From contig NZ_LMWH01000172.1 in assembly GCF_001507435.1 (NCBI RefSeq), positions 1-64,000 of the forward strand: a stretch of DNA of 64,000 nucleotides. The letters run 5' to 3'. A program made the position numbers and the translations under genes. Below, one piece after another: positions 1-8,951 of this stretch. This DNA comes from Streptomyces sp. NRRL F-5122 (lineage in GTDB: Bacteria; Actinomycetota; Actinomycetes; Streptomycetales; Streptomycetaceae). Position 1 is the first letter of the stretch; the number at the start of each line of letters is the position of its first letter. The notes under the pieces are model-generated. The model was given only the letters and a program-made list of their open reading frames with translations. It ran no database searches and was not told where the DNA came from.

Positions 1-67
1 CTTCTTGTGGGGGCCTCCCCCCGCCCCGCCCCCACCCCTCCCTCCCCACAAACCCGAGCAGCCCAAG

Positions 68-1429
68 TCACGCCTCCGCGGCGTGCTCCTCCTCGGGCAG
101 GAAGCCCGGCAGCCACTCCTCCAGCTCGTCCCGCAGGCGGACCGTCGCACCGAGCTGGCACAGCACGCCGATCGTGCTCAGCGTCACCCGGTGTATGAGC
201 AGGTACGCCGGGGGCAGGTTCAGCCGTTTGCCCAGCTGATAGGCGGGGGAGCGCGGGTCGGCGATCCGGGCCGCCTGGCTGCGCATCCAGCTTCGGGTGA
301 AGGTGAACTCGTCGACCTGGGCCGGCTCGATGATCGGGAGGAGATAGTCGAGCACCGCGTCGGGATCGAGTTCGATGGACTCCTTCACAAAGCCCTCTTC
401 GCACAGGAGTTCATAGACCGATCGGGCGTCGCCCTCCAGGGTCATGCGCAGGGAGTCGCCGATGGGGGCGGGAAGGCCGCCCGGCAGCCGGTCGACGGTG
501 CCGAAGTCCAGGACACCGAGCCGCCACTGCTCCTTTTGGGTGCTGTCGCCGGACCCCGGCAGCAGGCGGAAGTTGCCCGGGTGCGGATCGGCGTGCAGCA
601 GGCCCGTGCGGGCCGGGCCCGAGAAGAGAAAGCGGGCCAGCAGCTGACCCGCGCGGTCCCGCTGCTCCTGGGTGCCGTCGGAGATCACCTCGGACAGCGG
701 TATTCCCTCGACCCACTCCGTCACCAGGACCTGGTCGCACTGGTGGACCACGGCCGGGACCATCACGTCCGGGTCGCCCGCGAACTCTTCCGCGTGCGCC
801 TGCTGGGCCTGGGCCTCCAGGCCGTAGTCCAGTTCCTCGGAGACCCGGTCGCGCAGCTCCGCGATCAGCGGCTTGATGTCCATGCCGGGGATCAGGGGGC
901 CGAGGAGACGGGCGAAGCGGCTGAGCTGGCTCAGGTCGGAGAGCAGGGCGTCGCCCGCCCCCGGGTACTGCACCTTGACCGCGACCTCGCGCCCGTCGTG
1001 CCACACCGCGCGGTGCACCTGGCCGATCGAGGCCGCCGCCGCGGGCTTGTCCTCGAACTCCAGGAACAGCTCGTGCCAGTCGTCGCCGAGGCGCTCCTTC
1101 AGCACGCCGTGCACGGTGCGCGTGGGCATCGGCGGGGCCGCTTCCTGAAGTTTGGTCAGGGCGGCGCGGTAGGGTCCGGCGACCTCCTCGGGGAGCGCCG
1201 ACTCGAAGACGGACAGGGCCTGCCCGAACTTCATCGCGCCGCCCTTCAGCTCGCCGAGCACCTTGAACAGCTGCTCGGCGGTGCGCTGTTGGAGTTCCCG
1301 GCCGACGAGCTCCGCGGATTCGCCCACGATCCGTTTGCCGAGTCCCCAGGTCGCCCGGCCGGCGAAGCCGAGCGGGAGCGCGGCGAGCTTGGCGGTCCGG
1401 GTGACCGCCTTCCGGGGAAGATCAGACAT
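68..1429 (-). CDS. UbiB/ABC1 (ADCK/COQ8) family atypical kinase
   Basis: 453 aa. All hallmarks of the ABC1 kinase-like family are visible: the KFGQ motif at residues 67-70, the alanine-rich nucleotide loop (AAAAS) at 130-134, the beta-3 lysine at 152, the HADPHPGN catalytic loop at 279-286 and DFG at 308-310. The family is known for ATP-dependent support of isoprenoid quinone and lipid metabolism. Streptomyces makes menaquinone rather than ubiquinone, so the substrate here is unknown. The ATG start at 1429 is preceded by GGAGG and overlaps the stop of the upstream ThiF-like gene by 8 nt, so the two are probably translationally coupled. No membrane segment is obvious. The longer in-frame extension to 1684 only covers the upstream gene and was rejected. 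Confidence 0.9.
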   Translation of the reverse strand: MSDLPRKAVTRTAKLAALPLGFAGRATWGLGKRIVGESAELVGRELQQRTAEQLFKVLGELKGGAMKFGQALSVFESALPEEVAGPYRAALTKLQEAAPPMPTRTVHGVLKERLGDDWHELFLEFEDKPAAAASIGQVHRAVWHDGREVAVKVQYPGAGDALLSDLSQLSRFARLLGPLIPGMDIKPLIAELRDRVSEELDYGLEAQAQQAHAEEFAGDPDVMVPAVVHQCDQVLVTEWVEGIPLSEVISDGTQEQRDRAGQLLARFLFSGPARTGLLHADPHPGNFRLLPGSGDSTQKEQWRLGVLDFGTVDRLPGGLPAPIGDSLRMTLEGDARSVYELLCEEGFVKESIELDPDAVLDYLLPIIEPAQVDEFTFTRSWMRSQAARIADPRSPAYQLGKRLNLPPAYLLIHRVTLSTIGVLCQLGATVRLRDELEEWLPGFLPEEEHAAEA

Positions 1430-2646
1430 GCGCCCTCCAAGTCCCAGACAGCCGTGCCGCGTGTGCCTTGCGGGACAGATTTCTCGGCGGCCGTTGCTCC
1501 GCCATTGTCTCGTGCGGCTCCGCGTCCTTTGAGGTGCGTTCCCCTTTACCTCTCTCCGCCGCGCCGCACGGGCATGCGGGGTGGGGCCAGACGGGTCGCG
1601 CATGCCAGTCGAGCTTGGGCACGGAGGCTTCCCAGCGGGCACTCGCGCTGGAGGGCATGTGGCCGTCCAGGAAGGCGAGCGCATGGCAGGCGGCGATGCC
1701 TGCGACGGCGGTGGCCAGCGCGAGATCGCATGGCTGGACCTGCGGCGCGCGTCCGGAGCGCCATTGCGCGACCAGGCGCGGCCAGGTCTCGTCCCGGTCG
1801 GCGCGGCCTTGGTGGAGGCAGCCCGCGCAGCTCGTCTCGCCCGGGAGGACGAACGGGCCGACGACTCCTGTGCCCTCGACGACGCCGGCGTACAGATGAG
1901 GCGTCCCCGAGGTGATGAGCGGTTCGGCGGTGAACGGGTCGGGCGCGTGGATGTCGACGCCGTCGCGCGGGGTGATGATCACGAGGGAGTGGGCCGGGGC
2001 CTGTTCGTCGTGGCGGGAGCGCCGGGAGGGTTTCTGCCGGCGCGGTGGCCGGCCGGGGGCGGCGCCGCGTACCGCGCGGCGGGCCGCGTCCTCCCGTCGC
2101 TCGCCGACGGAGTCGGCCGGCAGTCCGCCCGGTCCCACGTCCCACGGTTCGACGTGGCCGGTGTCGCGGACGTCGACCTCGCCGACGCCCGCGGCTGCGA
2201 GCAGTGCGGCGAGGACGGCTCCGACGCGGCCCGCGCCTCGCACCTGGATCCGCAGACAGCGACGCGCGGCCAGGCGCCGGGCGGCTTCACCCGGTGTGCG
2301 GGTGGTCAGTGACAGGGAGGCCAGATCGGGACGGAGGCGGTCGAGGACTCCGGTCCTGGCACGCAGGTCCTGCGCCTGGGGGCCGCCGCCGGTGGCGTCG
2401 TCGAGCAGTCCCGCGGTGCTGAGGTTGTCGACGAGGGCGTCGACATGGCCCTCGGGCAGGCCCGCGCGCTGGGCCTCCTCGCGCAGCAGCGGCAGTCCGC
2501 GGGTGCCGTCGAGCAGGTCGAGAAAGCTGCCTGTCTGGGTGTCCATGGGGCCGAGGACCATGGCGTGCGCGGGTGCCATCCCGAACTGCACGGGTGTTCA
2601 GATCGCGCCAGCCGCGCCGCAGCGCGGGCTTCACCATCGGATGCAT
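1422..2646 (-). CDS. ThiF/E1-like family protein with an apparent 1-nt frameshift
   Basis: The open frame from a GTG at 2591 encodes a Rossmann-like segment with a GAGRVGAVLAALLAAAGVG glycine-rich loop, a paired-cysteine SCAGC site and a C-terminal CPC site, as in ThiF/E1-like proteins that use bound zinc. That GTG has no good ribosome site. The ATG at 2646 has AAAGGGG upstream and reads MHPMVKPALRRGWRDLNT in another frame. Removing one C from the CCC run at 2592-2594 (minus strand) fuses the two frames smoothly at NTVQFGMAP into about 407 aa. I infer either a sequencing indel or a real frameshift. ThiF proteins adenylate a carrier C-terminus, but the usual catalytic arginine and aspartate pattern is not clear here, so the activity is uncertain. 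Confidence 0.7.
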
Positions 2647-2858
2647 GGGCGGCCCCTTTGTAGTGATGTGTCAGCATTGAGTGGTGGATGTTGCGGTCTG
2701 CCGATGTGGGACAGCATGCCTGGGGAGGGCGGGGGCGTGCGGAAAGTTGTCCACAGGCGGGTGGATTGGTCGTACAAGTCAAGCGCGCAGGTCGCGGATC
2801 GGCAGGGATCCGTACCGGGGGCGGGACTTCCCCGGGGCCGAGCAGGTAACGTCGGGGC

Positions 2859-3455
2859 GTGTCCGCCGACCCACTGCACCGCGCCGGAACGCCACAGCGC
2901 AGCACGACCAGCCTGCCGCCGAGCGGCTCGGGGGCGAGCGCGATCGAGGTACGCAGGAGCGCGCGACGCCGCCGGACGGTGTCCGCGTACCGCGAGGGAG
3001 ATCGCACCGTCGTGCTCATCCCTGCCCGTATGTCCGAGGCGGAGGAGCAGCGCTGGGTGACGGTCATGCTCGCCAAGCTGGCCGCCCAGGAGAGCAAGCG
3101 GGTGATCGGCGACACCGAGCTGGCGTCACGCGCCGAGCGGCTTTCCGAGCAGTACTTCGGCGGGCGGGCGCGACCGGCCTCGGTGCGCTGGGTCACCAAC
3201 CAGAACACACGCTGGGGCTCGTGCACGCCGGCCGAGGGCAGCATCCGTCTGTCGCACCGGCTGCAGGGCATGCCCGAGTACGTCGTCGACTATGTGCTGC
3301 TGCACGAGCTCGCACATCTGCTCGTGCCGGGTCACGGGCCGCGCTTCTGGAGGCTGCTGGAGGCGTATCCGCGCACGGAGCGTGCCCGCGGTTACCTCGA
3401 GGGAGTGGTCGCCGCCGACCGGCTGCCGCACCAGCCCGCCCCCGACGAGGAGTAG
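2859..3455 (+). CDS. YgjP/WLM-type zinc metallopeptidase
   Basis: 198 aa, divergent from the ThiF-like gene. HELAH at 149-153 with a third histidine at 159 (GHGPRFW) is the zinc-binding signature of the YgjP/DUF45 metallopeptidases related to SprT and WLM. The preceding NTRWGSCTPAEGSIRLSHRL stretch is also typical of the family. No signal peptide is visible, so it is probably cytoplasmic. The substrate is unknown; relatives are linked to proteolysis of nucleic-acid-bound or modified proteins. The start is a GTG. Confidence 0.85.
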   Translation: MSADPLHRAGTPQRSTTSLPPSGSGASAIEVRRSARRRRTVSAYREGDRTVVLIPARMSEAEEQRWVTVMLAKLAAQESKRVIGDTELASRAERLSEQYFGGRARPASVRWVTNQNTRWGSCTPAEGSIRLSHRLQGMPEYVVDYVLLHELAHLLVPGHGPRFWRLLEAYPRTERARGYLEGVVAADRLPHQPAPDEE

Positions 3456-3615
3456 TCGGCAACCCGGCGGACGCCGTTCGGAGGTGCCAGTGCCGCCCCG
3501 GTGCCGCCGGGGAAGCGGTTGTGTACCGGGTCTGTACCGGCCGCGTCCGTTCCGGGCGTTTCCGGTTAGCCTGACGCGACGCACTCACATTCGGGATGGG
3601 GGACGGTCGTTACGC

Positions 3616-5277
3616 ATGGCCAGGGAATTCCAACGCGGCCACAAGGCCAGGATCAGTGACCTCACCGCGGGCACGGATCTGTATGTAGGTGTGCAGATCA
3701 CCGGACCCGGACTGAGCTTCGACATCAGCTGCTTCGGTCTGGACGCAGACGAACGGCTCTCGGACGACCGGTACTTCGTCTTCTTCAACCAGCCGAAGAC
3801 GCCGGAGGAGTCCATTCAGCTCCTCGGTGCCCAGGCGGGCGACACGGAGTCCTTCCGGGTGACGCTCGACAGGATCCCGTCGCAGATCCAGAAGTTGTCG
3901 TTCACGGCGACGATCGACGGCGCCGGGCAGATGTCGCAGGTCGCTCCCGGATACCTGCGGATCGTCGCCGGTGGCGAGGAGGTCGCCCGGTACTCCTTCA
4001 ACGGCTCGGAGTTCTCAACCGAACGCGCCGTCATGCTGGGCGACTTCTATCTCAAGGACGTCTGGCGGTTCGCCGCGGTCGGCCAGGGCTTCGACGGCGG
4101 CCTCGACGCGCTGCTGAAGAACTTCGGCGGCGAGGCCCTCGAGGAGGAGACCCCCGCGCCGCCGCAGCAGCCGCAGTCCGGTGCCGCCCCGGGGTTCGCC
4201 CCGCCCGCCCAGGCCGCCGCGCCTCCTGCGTTCGCCGCCCCGTCCGCGCCCGTCCCGCCCCCCGCGCCGGCCCCGCAGCAGCCCGCACCGCAGGGCTTTG
4301 TGCCGCCGCCGGCCCCCGCTCCGGCGCCCTCCGTGCATGCCGCGCCGACCATCATCGCGCCCCTGACCACACCCCCCGGCGGGGCGGTGCCGCCGCCGGG
4401 GCCCGCACCCTACGCCCAGCCGCCGGGGCAGCCCGGCCCGCCGCCCGGTTACGGCGGTCAGCCGTCCGCGCCGCTGCCGCCCGGCTACGGCCAGCAGGCC
4501 CCGTCCGCGCCGCCCGGCTACGGTCAGCAGGCGCCGTACGGACAGGTTCCGGGACAGCACCCCGGTGTGCCGGCGGCACCCTCCGCGTACGGAGTTCCCC
4601 AGCAGGCCCCGCAGGCCGCCGGGGTGGCCGGCGCGTTGCAGGCCTTCAAGGAGACGCCGACCGGGCAGCGGTGGACCCAGCAGAACAAGAAGCTGGTCCG
4701 CGTCGACCTCGGTATCGGCGCTCAGCCCGTGCTGGCGCGGCAGGGCAGCATGGTGCTGTACCAGGGCAAGGTCGGCTTCAGCTACAAGGGCGCGGGCTTC
4801 GCCGGGCGGATCGTGGGCAACGCGACCGGCCAGGAGATGCAGCTCATGCGCTGCACGGGACACGGCCAGGTGTTCCTCGCGGAGAACGCCACCCATCTGC
4901 ACCCGATCGAGCTCCAGGGTGACGCGATCTGCGTCTCCGCGGAGAACGTCCTCGCCTTCGACGAGTCCCTCCAGTACGAGGTCCGGCGTATCGAAGGGCA
5001 CGGCATCCCCGGTGGAGCCCTGTTCACGATGCAGTTCCAGGGCACGGGCACGATCGTGGTGAAGACGCACGGGGCGCCCGTGGTGCTGCCCGTCACCCCG
5101 ACGACGTTCGCCGACTGCAACGCCGTCGTCGCCTGGTCGGCCGCCGCCCAGGTGGTCGTCTCCAGCCAGGTGCGGATGCGCCGCAACGCCTACCCCGGCG
5201 ACACCGGGGAGAGCGTCAACCTCCAGTTCCGGGCGGCGCCCGGCAGCTTCGTCGTCGTCCAGCCCTACGAGGTCTGA
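3616..5277 (+). CDS. TerD domain-AIM24 domain fusion protein
   Basis: 553 aa. Residues 1 to about 175 form a TerD-type beta-sandwich (tellurite-resistance/stress family; DISCFGLDADERL, SFTATIDGAG and RAVMLGDFYLKD segments). A long Pro/Ala/Gln-rich linker follows to about 340, with PPGYGQQAP-like repeats. The last 200 residues are an AIM24 (mitochondrial biogenesis AIM24) domain. TerD domains bind calcium in the Ter stress systems; AIM24 function is poorly known. Two stand-alone AIM24 genes follow at 11 and 17 nt, so this is clearly one operon. The ATG at 3616 has a GGGGGA site upstream; the longer frame to 3292 only overlaps the upstream gene. No membrane segment is seen. Confidence 0.88.
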   Translation: MAREFQRGHKARISDLTAGTDLYVGVQITGPGLSFDISCFGLDADERLSDDRYFVFFNQPKTPEESIQLLGAQAGDTESFRVTLDRIPSQIQKLSFTATIDGAGQMSQVAPGYLRIVAGGEEVARYSFNGSEFSTERAVMLGDFYLKDVWRFAAVGQGFDGGLDALLKNFGGEALEEETPAPPQQPQSGAAPGFAPPAQAAAPPAFAAPSAPVPPPAPAPQQPAPQGFVPPPAPAPAPSVHAAPTIIAPLTTPPGGAVPPPGPAPYAQPPGQPGPPPGYGGQPSAPLPPGYGQQAPSAPPGYGQQAPYGQVPGQHPGVPAAPSAYGVPQQAPQAAGVAGALQAFKETPTGQRWTQQNKKLVRVDLGIGAQPVLARQGSMVLYQGKVGFSYKGAGFAGRIVGNATGQEMQLMRCTGHGQVFLAENATHLHPIELQGDAICVSAENVLAFDESLQYEVRRIEGHGIPGGALFTMQFQGTGTIVVKTHGAPVVLPVTPTTFADCNAVVAWSAAAQVVVSSQVRMRRNAYPGDTGESVNLQFRAAPGSFVVVQPYEV

Positions 5278-5288
5278 GGGAGCCCGTC

Positions 5289-5969
5289 ATGAACCAGCCG
5301 CTCGCGGGCTTCGCTCCCGCACCCGTCAGCGCCCGCATGGAGAACCACGGCAGCCACATGCTGAAGGTCGCCATGCAGACCGGACACGACCTCCTCGCGC
5401 GCGTGGGGTCGGTGATCGCCTACGAAGGGTTCATCCAGTACGAGCCCAACCCGCCCGCGGTACGTCAGATCGCCCGGGACTGGATCACCGGCGAGGGCGC
5501 GCCCCTGATGAAGTGCTCCGGCGACGGACTGCTCTACCTCGCCGACTACGGGGCGAACGTCGTCGTCATCAACCTGGCCGGAGAGGCGATCTCCGTCAAC
5601 GCCACCAATCTGCTCGCCTTCGACGCGAACCTGCAGTGGGGTGTCGAACGCGTCAAGGGGCTCGCCAAGTTCGCCGGGCAGGGCCTGTGGAACACCAAGA
5701 TCTCCGGTCAGGGCTGGGTCGCGCTGACCTCCCGGGGCGAACCGATCGTCGTCGACTGCGGCGGCGGCGAGGACGAGACCTATGTCGACCCGGACGCCCT
5801 CGTGGCCTGGTCGCCGAACCTGAAGGTGAAGGGCAAGCGCAGCTTCAAGGCGCAGTCGCTCATCGGGCGCGGCAGCGGAGAGGCGTACCAGATGGCGTTC
5901 TCCGGGCAGGGCATCGTCGTCGTCCAGCCCAGCGAGGACAGCACCGACCGCCTCCGGTTCCGGGGCTGA
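5289..5969 (+). CDS. AIM24 family protein (first stand-alone copy)
   Basis: 226 aa made almost entirely of an AIM24 beta-fold domain, homologous to the C-terminus of the upstream TerD fusion (shared patterns such as G.G.P/L.KCSG.G..YLA, NLLAFD.NL.W.V and GQGIVVVQPSE). It begins 11 nt after the fusion gene and sits 17 nt before the next paralogue. No catalytic motif, signal peptide or membrane helix is visible. Function is unknown; the tight operon suggests the three proteins form or scaffold one complex. Confidence 0.85.
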   Translation: MNQPLAGFAPAPVSARMENHGSHMLKVAMQTGHDLLARVGSVIAYEGFIQYEPNPPAVRQIARDWITGEGAPLMKCSGDGLLYLADYGANVVVINLAGEAISVNATNLLAFDANLQWGVERVKGLAKFAGQGLWNTKISGQGWVALTSRGEPIVVDCGGGEDETYVDPDALVAWSPNLKVKGKRSFKAQSLIGRGSGEAYQMAFSGQGIVVVQPSEDSTDRLRFRG

Positions 5970-5986
5970 GGGGGAAGTCGCACATC

Positions 5987-6742
5987 ATGCAGAGCACGCT
6001 TTTCGGCTACAACGAGCAGCAGACCCAGGAGCGCTACAGCCTGCAGAACTCGCAGATGCTGCGCGTCCTGCTGGAGGGCCACGACGACGTCCTGGCCCGC
6101 AAGGGCACGATGGTCGCCTACCAGGGGCTCGTCGAGTTCGACGCCGAGTACCAGAGCGGCGGCCAGCACCGTGCCCGGGCGTACACGGGGGAGGGCCTGG
6201 ACCTGATGCGCTGTCACGGGCAGGGCACGGTCTACCTCGCCAATCTCGCCCAGCATGTGCACATCATGGACGTCGAGCAGGACGGGCTGACCGTCGACAG
6301 CAGTTACGTCCTGGCGATGGACTCCTCGCTGCACCACGAGGTCATCGCCGTGGACAGCCAGTACGGCATCTCCGGCTCGGGCAAGTACCAGCTCAACATC
6401 ACCGGCCGTGGCAAGGTCGCGCTGATGACGTCGGGCGCTCCCCTGCTGATGCAGGTCACGCCGGACAAGTACGTCAACTGCGACGCCGACGCGATCGTTG
6501 CCTGGTCGACCGGCCTGCGGGTGCAGATGCAGGCCCAGACGCACTCCTCGGGAGTGTGGCGCCGGCGCGGCAACACCGGTGAGGGCTGGGAGCTCAGCTT
6601 CATGGGCAGCGGCTTCGCGCTCGTCCAGCCCAGCGAACTGCTGCCGCCGCAGAACGCGGTGATCGGGCAGGGGCTGCGCGCCCAGTACGGCATGGGCCAG
6701 CAGGGGGCGCGCGGCCAGAACCAGGGCAACGTCTGGAGCTGA
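5987..6742 (+). CDS. AIM24 family protein (second stand-alone copy)
   Basis: 251 aa. It is a third AIM24 domain in a row, with the same core pattern (ARKGTMVAYQGLVEF, LMRCHGQGTVYLAN, SYVLAMDSSL, GSGFALVQPSE) and a short Gln/Gly-rich tail. The ATG at 5987 follows GAGGGGGAAG at good distance; the in-frame extension back to 5513 overlaps the previous gene and was dropped. The gene ends the operon at a strong hairpin. Function unknown. Confidence 0.85.
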   Translation: MQSTLFGYNEQQTQERYSLQNSQMLRVLLEGHDDVLARKGTMVAYQGLVEFDAEYQSGGQHRARAYTGEGLDLMRCHGQGTVYLANLAQHVHIMDVEQDGLTVDSSYVLAMDSSLHHEVIAVDSQYGISGSGKYQLNITGRGKVALMTSGAPLLMQVTPDKYVNCDADAIVAWSTGLRVQMQAQTHSSGVWRRRGNTGEGWELSFMGSGFALVQPSELLPPQNAVIGQGLRAQYGMGQQGARGQNQGNVWS

Positions 6743-6747
6743 CCGTC

Positions 6748-6795
6748 GAGGACGGGGCGAGGGCGACCGCAGGCGTGGTCGCCCCGTCCGTCCTC
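6748..6795. terminator. Bidirectional hairpin terminator between the AIM24 operon and the Nudix gene
   Basis: A long inverted repeat pairs GAGGACGGGGCG and GCGACC with GGTCGC and CCCGTCCGTCCTC. It lies between convergent genes. Confidence 0.7.
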
Positions 6796-6799
6796 GGGC

Positions 6800-7321
6800 T
6801 CACACGCCGAGCCTCCGCCTGGTCGCCTCCATGAGCAGTACAACCGATTTGTCCGCCACGTCCGCCACCTGACCGTAGGGGAACCAGCGCAGGTCCAGCG
6901 ATTCGTCGCTGATCGCCTCGAGGGCCCCGGCCGGTGCGAGCGCCGCGTACTGCACATCAAGATGCCAGGCACACGGCGTGTGATGGCGATCCAGGCGCAC
7001 CGGGCCGCCGGGCAGCAGGGTCAGCCCCTCGATGCCGGACTCCTCGGTCGCCTCCCGCAGCGCCGCGGAGGCGAGGTCCGGGTCCTCCGGCTCGCAGTGA
7101 CCGCCCATCTGCAGCCACATCCGCAGCTTCCCGTGGAGGGTCAGCAGCACGCGGCCGCCTTCGGGGTCGATCACCATGGCGCTCGCCGTGATGTGCCCGT
7201 CCTCGCAGGCCTTCCACATGCCGTCCGGGTGCGTCCGAAGATGCTCCAGGTAGACGCCGCGCAGATCCTCCTGGTCCTCGTACCCCTTCAGGACGAGGAC
7301 CGCGTCGTCGTGGAGGCTCAC
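6800..7321 (-). CDS. NUDIX hydrolase
   Basis: 173 aa. The Nudix helix is visible as GGHCEPEDPDL followed by REATEESGI, with the REUXEEXGU core intact; the leading Gx5E half is offset, as often in this actinobacterial subgroup. Nudix enzymes cleave nucleoside-diphosphate-linked compounds; the substrate cannot be read from sequence. The GTG start at 7321 overlaps the stop of the upstream zincin-like gene (GTGA), so translation is probably coupled. Confidence 0.9.
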   Translation of the reverse strand: MSLHDDAVLVLKGYEDQEDLRGVYLEHLRTHPDGMWKACEDGHITASAMVIDPEGGRVLLTLHGKLRMWLQMGGHCEPEDPDLASAALREATEESGIEGLTLLPGGPVRLDRHHTPCAWHLDVQYAALAPAGALEAISDESLDLRWFPYGQVADVADKSVVLLMEATRRRLGV

Positions 7322-8760
7322 TCGGCGTCGTCGCCCTTGGCCCCGCCGTCCTCGGCGTCGTCCTTCTTCGTCAGGTCGGGCTTCCCGGCAGAGCCGCCCG
7401 CGGCCTCACCGAGCATCTTGTCCAGCTCGGAGAAGTCCAGCTGCTCCCGGTGCACGAAGCCGTCGGGGTCGTCCAGGTCGGAGGCGGTCGGCAGCATGTC
7501 CGGGTGGGCCCACAGGCCGTCCCGGCCGTCGACGCCGCGCGCGTCCGTGAGCGACGCCCACAGCCGCGAGGCGTCCCGCAGCCGGCGCGGGCGCAGCTCC
7601 AGACCGATCAGCGTCGCGAACGTCTGCTCGGCCGGGCCGCCCGTGGCGCGGCGGCGGCGCAGGGTCTCGCGCAGCGCGTCCGCGGACGACAGGCGGGGCT
7701 TCGCCGCCGCGTGCACCACCGCGTCCACCCAGCCCTCGACGAGCGCGAGCGCCGTCTCCAGACGGGCCAGGGCCACTTTCTGCTCCGGGGTGTCCTCCGG
7801 CTGGAACATGCCCTGCTGGAGTGCCTGCTGCAGCTCTTCGGGGTTCTGCGGGTCGAACTGGCCGACCACGTCCTCCAGCTTCGCCGTGTCCACCTTGATG
7901 CCGCGCGCGTAGCCTTCGACCGCCCCGAACAGATGGGAGCGCAGCCACGGCACGTGCGCGAACAGGCGCTGGTGGGCGGCCTCGCGCAGGGCCAGATACA
8001 GCCGCACCTCGTCCTTGGGGATGCCCAGGTCCTTGCCGAACGCCTCGATGTTCAGCGGCAGCAGCGCGGCCTTGCCGGCCGGCCCGAGCGGCAGGCCGAT
8101 GTCGGTCGAGCCGACGACCTCGCCCGCGAGCACGCCGACGGCCTGCCCGATCTGCGTACCGAACATGGCGCCGCCCATGGAGCGCATCATGCCGATCAGC
8201 GGGCCCGCCATGGCCTGCATCTCCTCCGGCAGGACGTCGCCCATGGCCGCGCCGACGCGCTCGGCGACCGGGTCGACGAGGTCCTTCCAGACGGGAAGGG
8301 TCGCCTCCACCCACTCCGCGCGGCTCCAGGCCACGGCGGAGGCGGCGCCGGAAGGCAGCGACGTCGCGTCGTCGAGCCACAGGTCGGCCAGGCGGACGGC
8401 ATCCTCCACGGAGGAGCGCTCGCCGGGGCTCACACTCGCGTCCTTCGTGCCGTCCTGGGTGCCCTGGGAGACCGTCTGGCGGGCGATCTGCTTGGCCATG
8501 TCCCAGTTCACCGGGCCGCCCTCGTAGGAGAGCATCTGCCCGAGCTGCTGGAAGGCCGCGCCCAGGTCGGTGGGGTTCAGGGATCCGAACATCGCGGCGA
8601 GCGGGTTGTCGGCGCCGGCACCACCGGCTCCGGGCGACCCGAATCCGAACGGGTTGGCCGGACCCTGACCACCACCGCTCTCCTGGTCCTTCTTCTTGCC
8701 CTCGTCGCCGTTCTCCGGCTCCTCCGGCGGAAGGCCGAATCCGAATGGGGTGTCACTCAC
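7318..8760 (-). CDS. Zincin-like (zinc-dependent metalloprotease/DUF2342) protein
   Basis: 480 aa. It matches the large actinobacterial family annotated as zinc-dependent metalloprotease or F420-biosynthesis-associated protein. Features are the Gly/Asn-rich N-terminus, the NPTDLGAAFQQLGQMLSYEGG segment and the LREAAHQRLF...VPWL helix where the zincin motif sits; the usual HExxH is degenerate (REAAH). Activity is therefore uncertain. The C-terminus is acidic. The GTG start at 8760 gives the typical VSDTPFGFG N-terminus; the frame extending to 9033 runs into the divergent promoter region. It is coupled to the downstream Nudix gene by a 4-nt overlap. Confidence 0.8.
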   Translation of the reverse strand: MSDTPFGFGLPPEEPENGDEGKKKDQESGGGQGPANPFGFGSPGAGGAGADNPLAAMFGSLNPTDLGAAFQQLGQMLSYEGGPVNWDMAKQIARQTVSQGTQDGTKDASVSPGERSSVEDAVRLADLWLDDATSLPSGAASAVAWSRAEWVEATLPVWKDLVDPVAERVGAAMGDVLPEEMQAMAGPLIGMMRSMGGAMFGTQIGQAVGVLAGEVVGSTDIGLPLGPAGKAALLPLNIEAFGKDLGIPKDEVRLYLALREAAHQRLFAHVPWLRSHLFGAVEGYARGIKVDTAKLEDVVGQFDPQNPEELQQALQQGMFQPEDTPEQKVALARLETALALVEGWVDAVVHAAAKPRLSSADALRETLRRRRATGGPAEQTFATLIGLELRPRRLRDASRLWASLTDARGVDGRDGLWAHPDMLPTASDLDDPDGFVHREQLDFSELDKMLGEAAGGSAGKPDLTKKDDAEDGGAKGDDAE

Positions 8761-8951
8761 GGGATTCCTCGGCTGGTAAGGCCACCGGTTCCTTCCGGCG
8801 GCTGGCTGCCCGACAACACCACCCAGCGTAGACACCCGGGCCCGATCGGGCCTGGGTGCTTCGCCGACACCTGGCCTGCGGCAGGATGGATGCCAACTGG
8901 TTTGCACGCGTGCTTCGCGTTCGTACTGAAGACAACCGCTGGAGACGCCCG

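Noticed and set aside
5..1915. 636-aa plus-strand frame across the UbiB gene
   Set aside because: Antisense shadow of the UbiB and ThiF-like genes; the minus-strand proteins carry complete family motifs.
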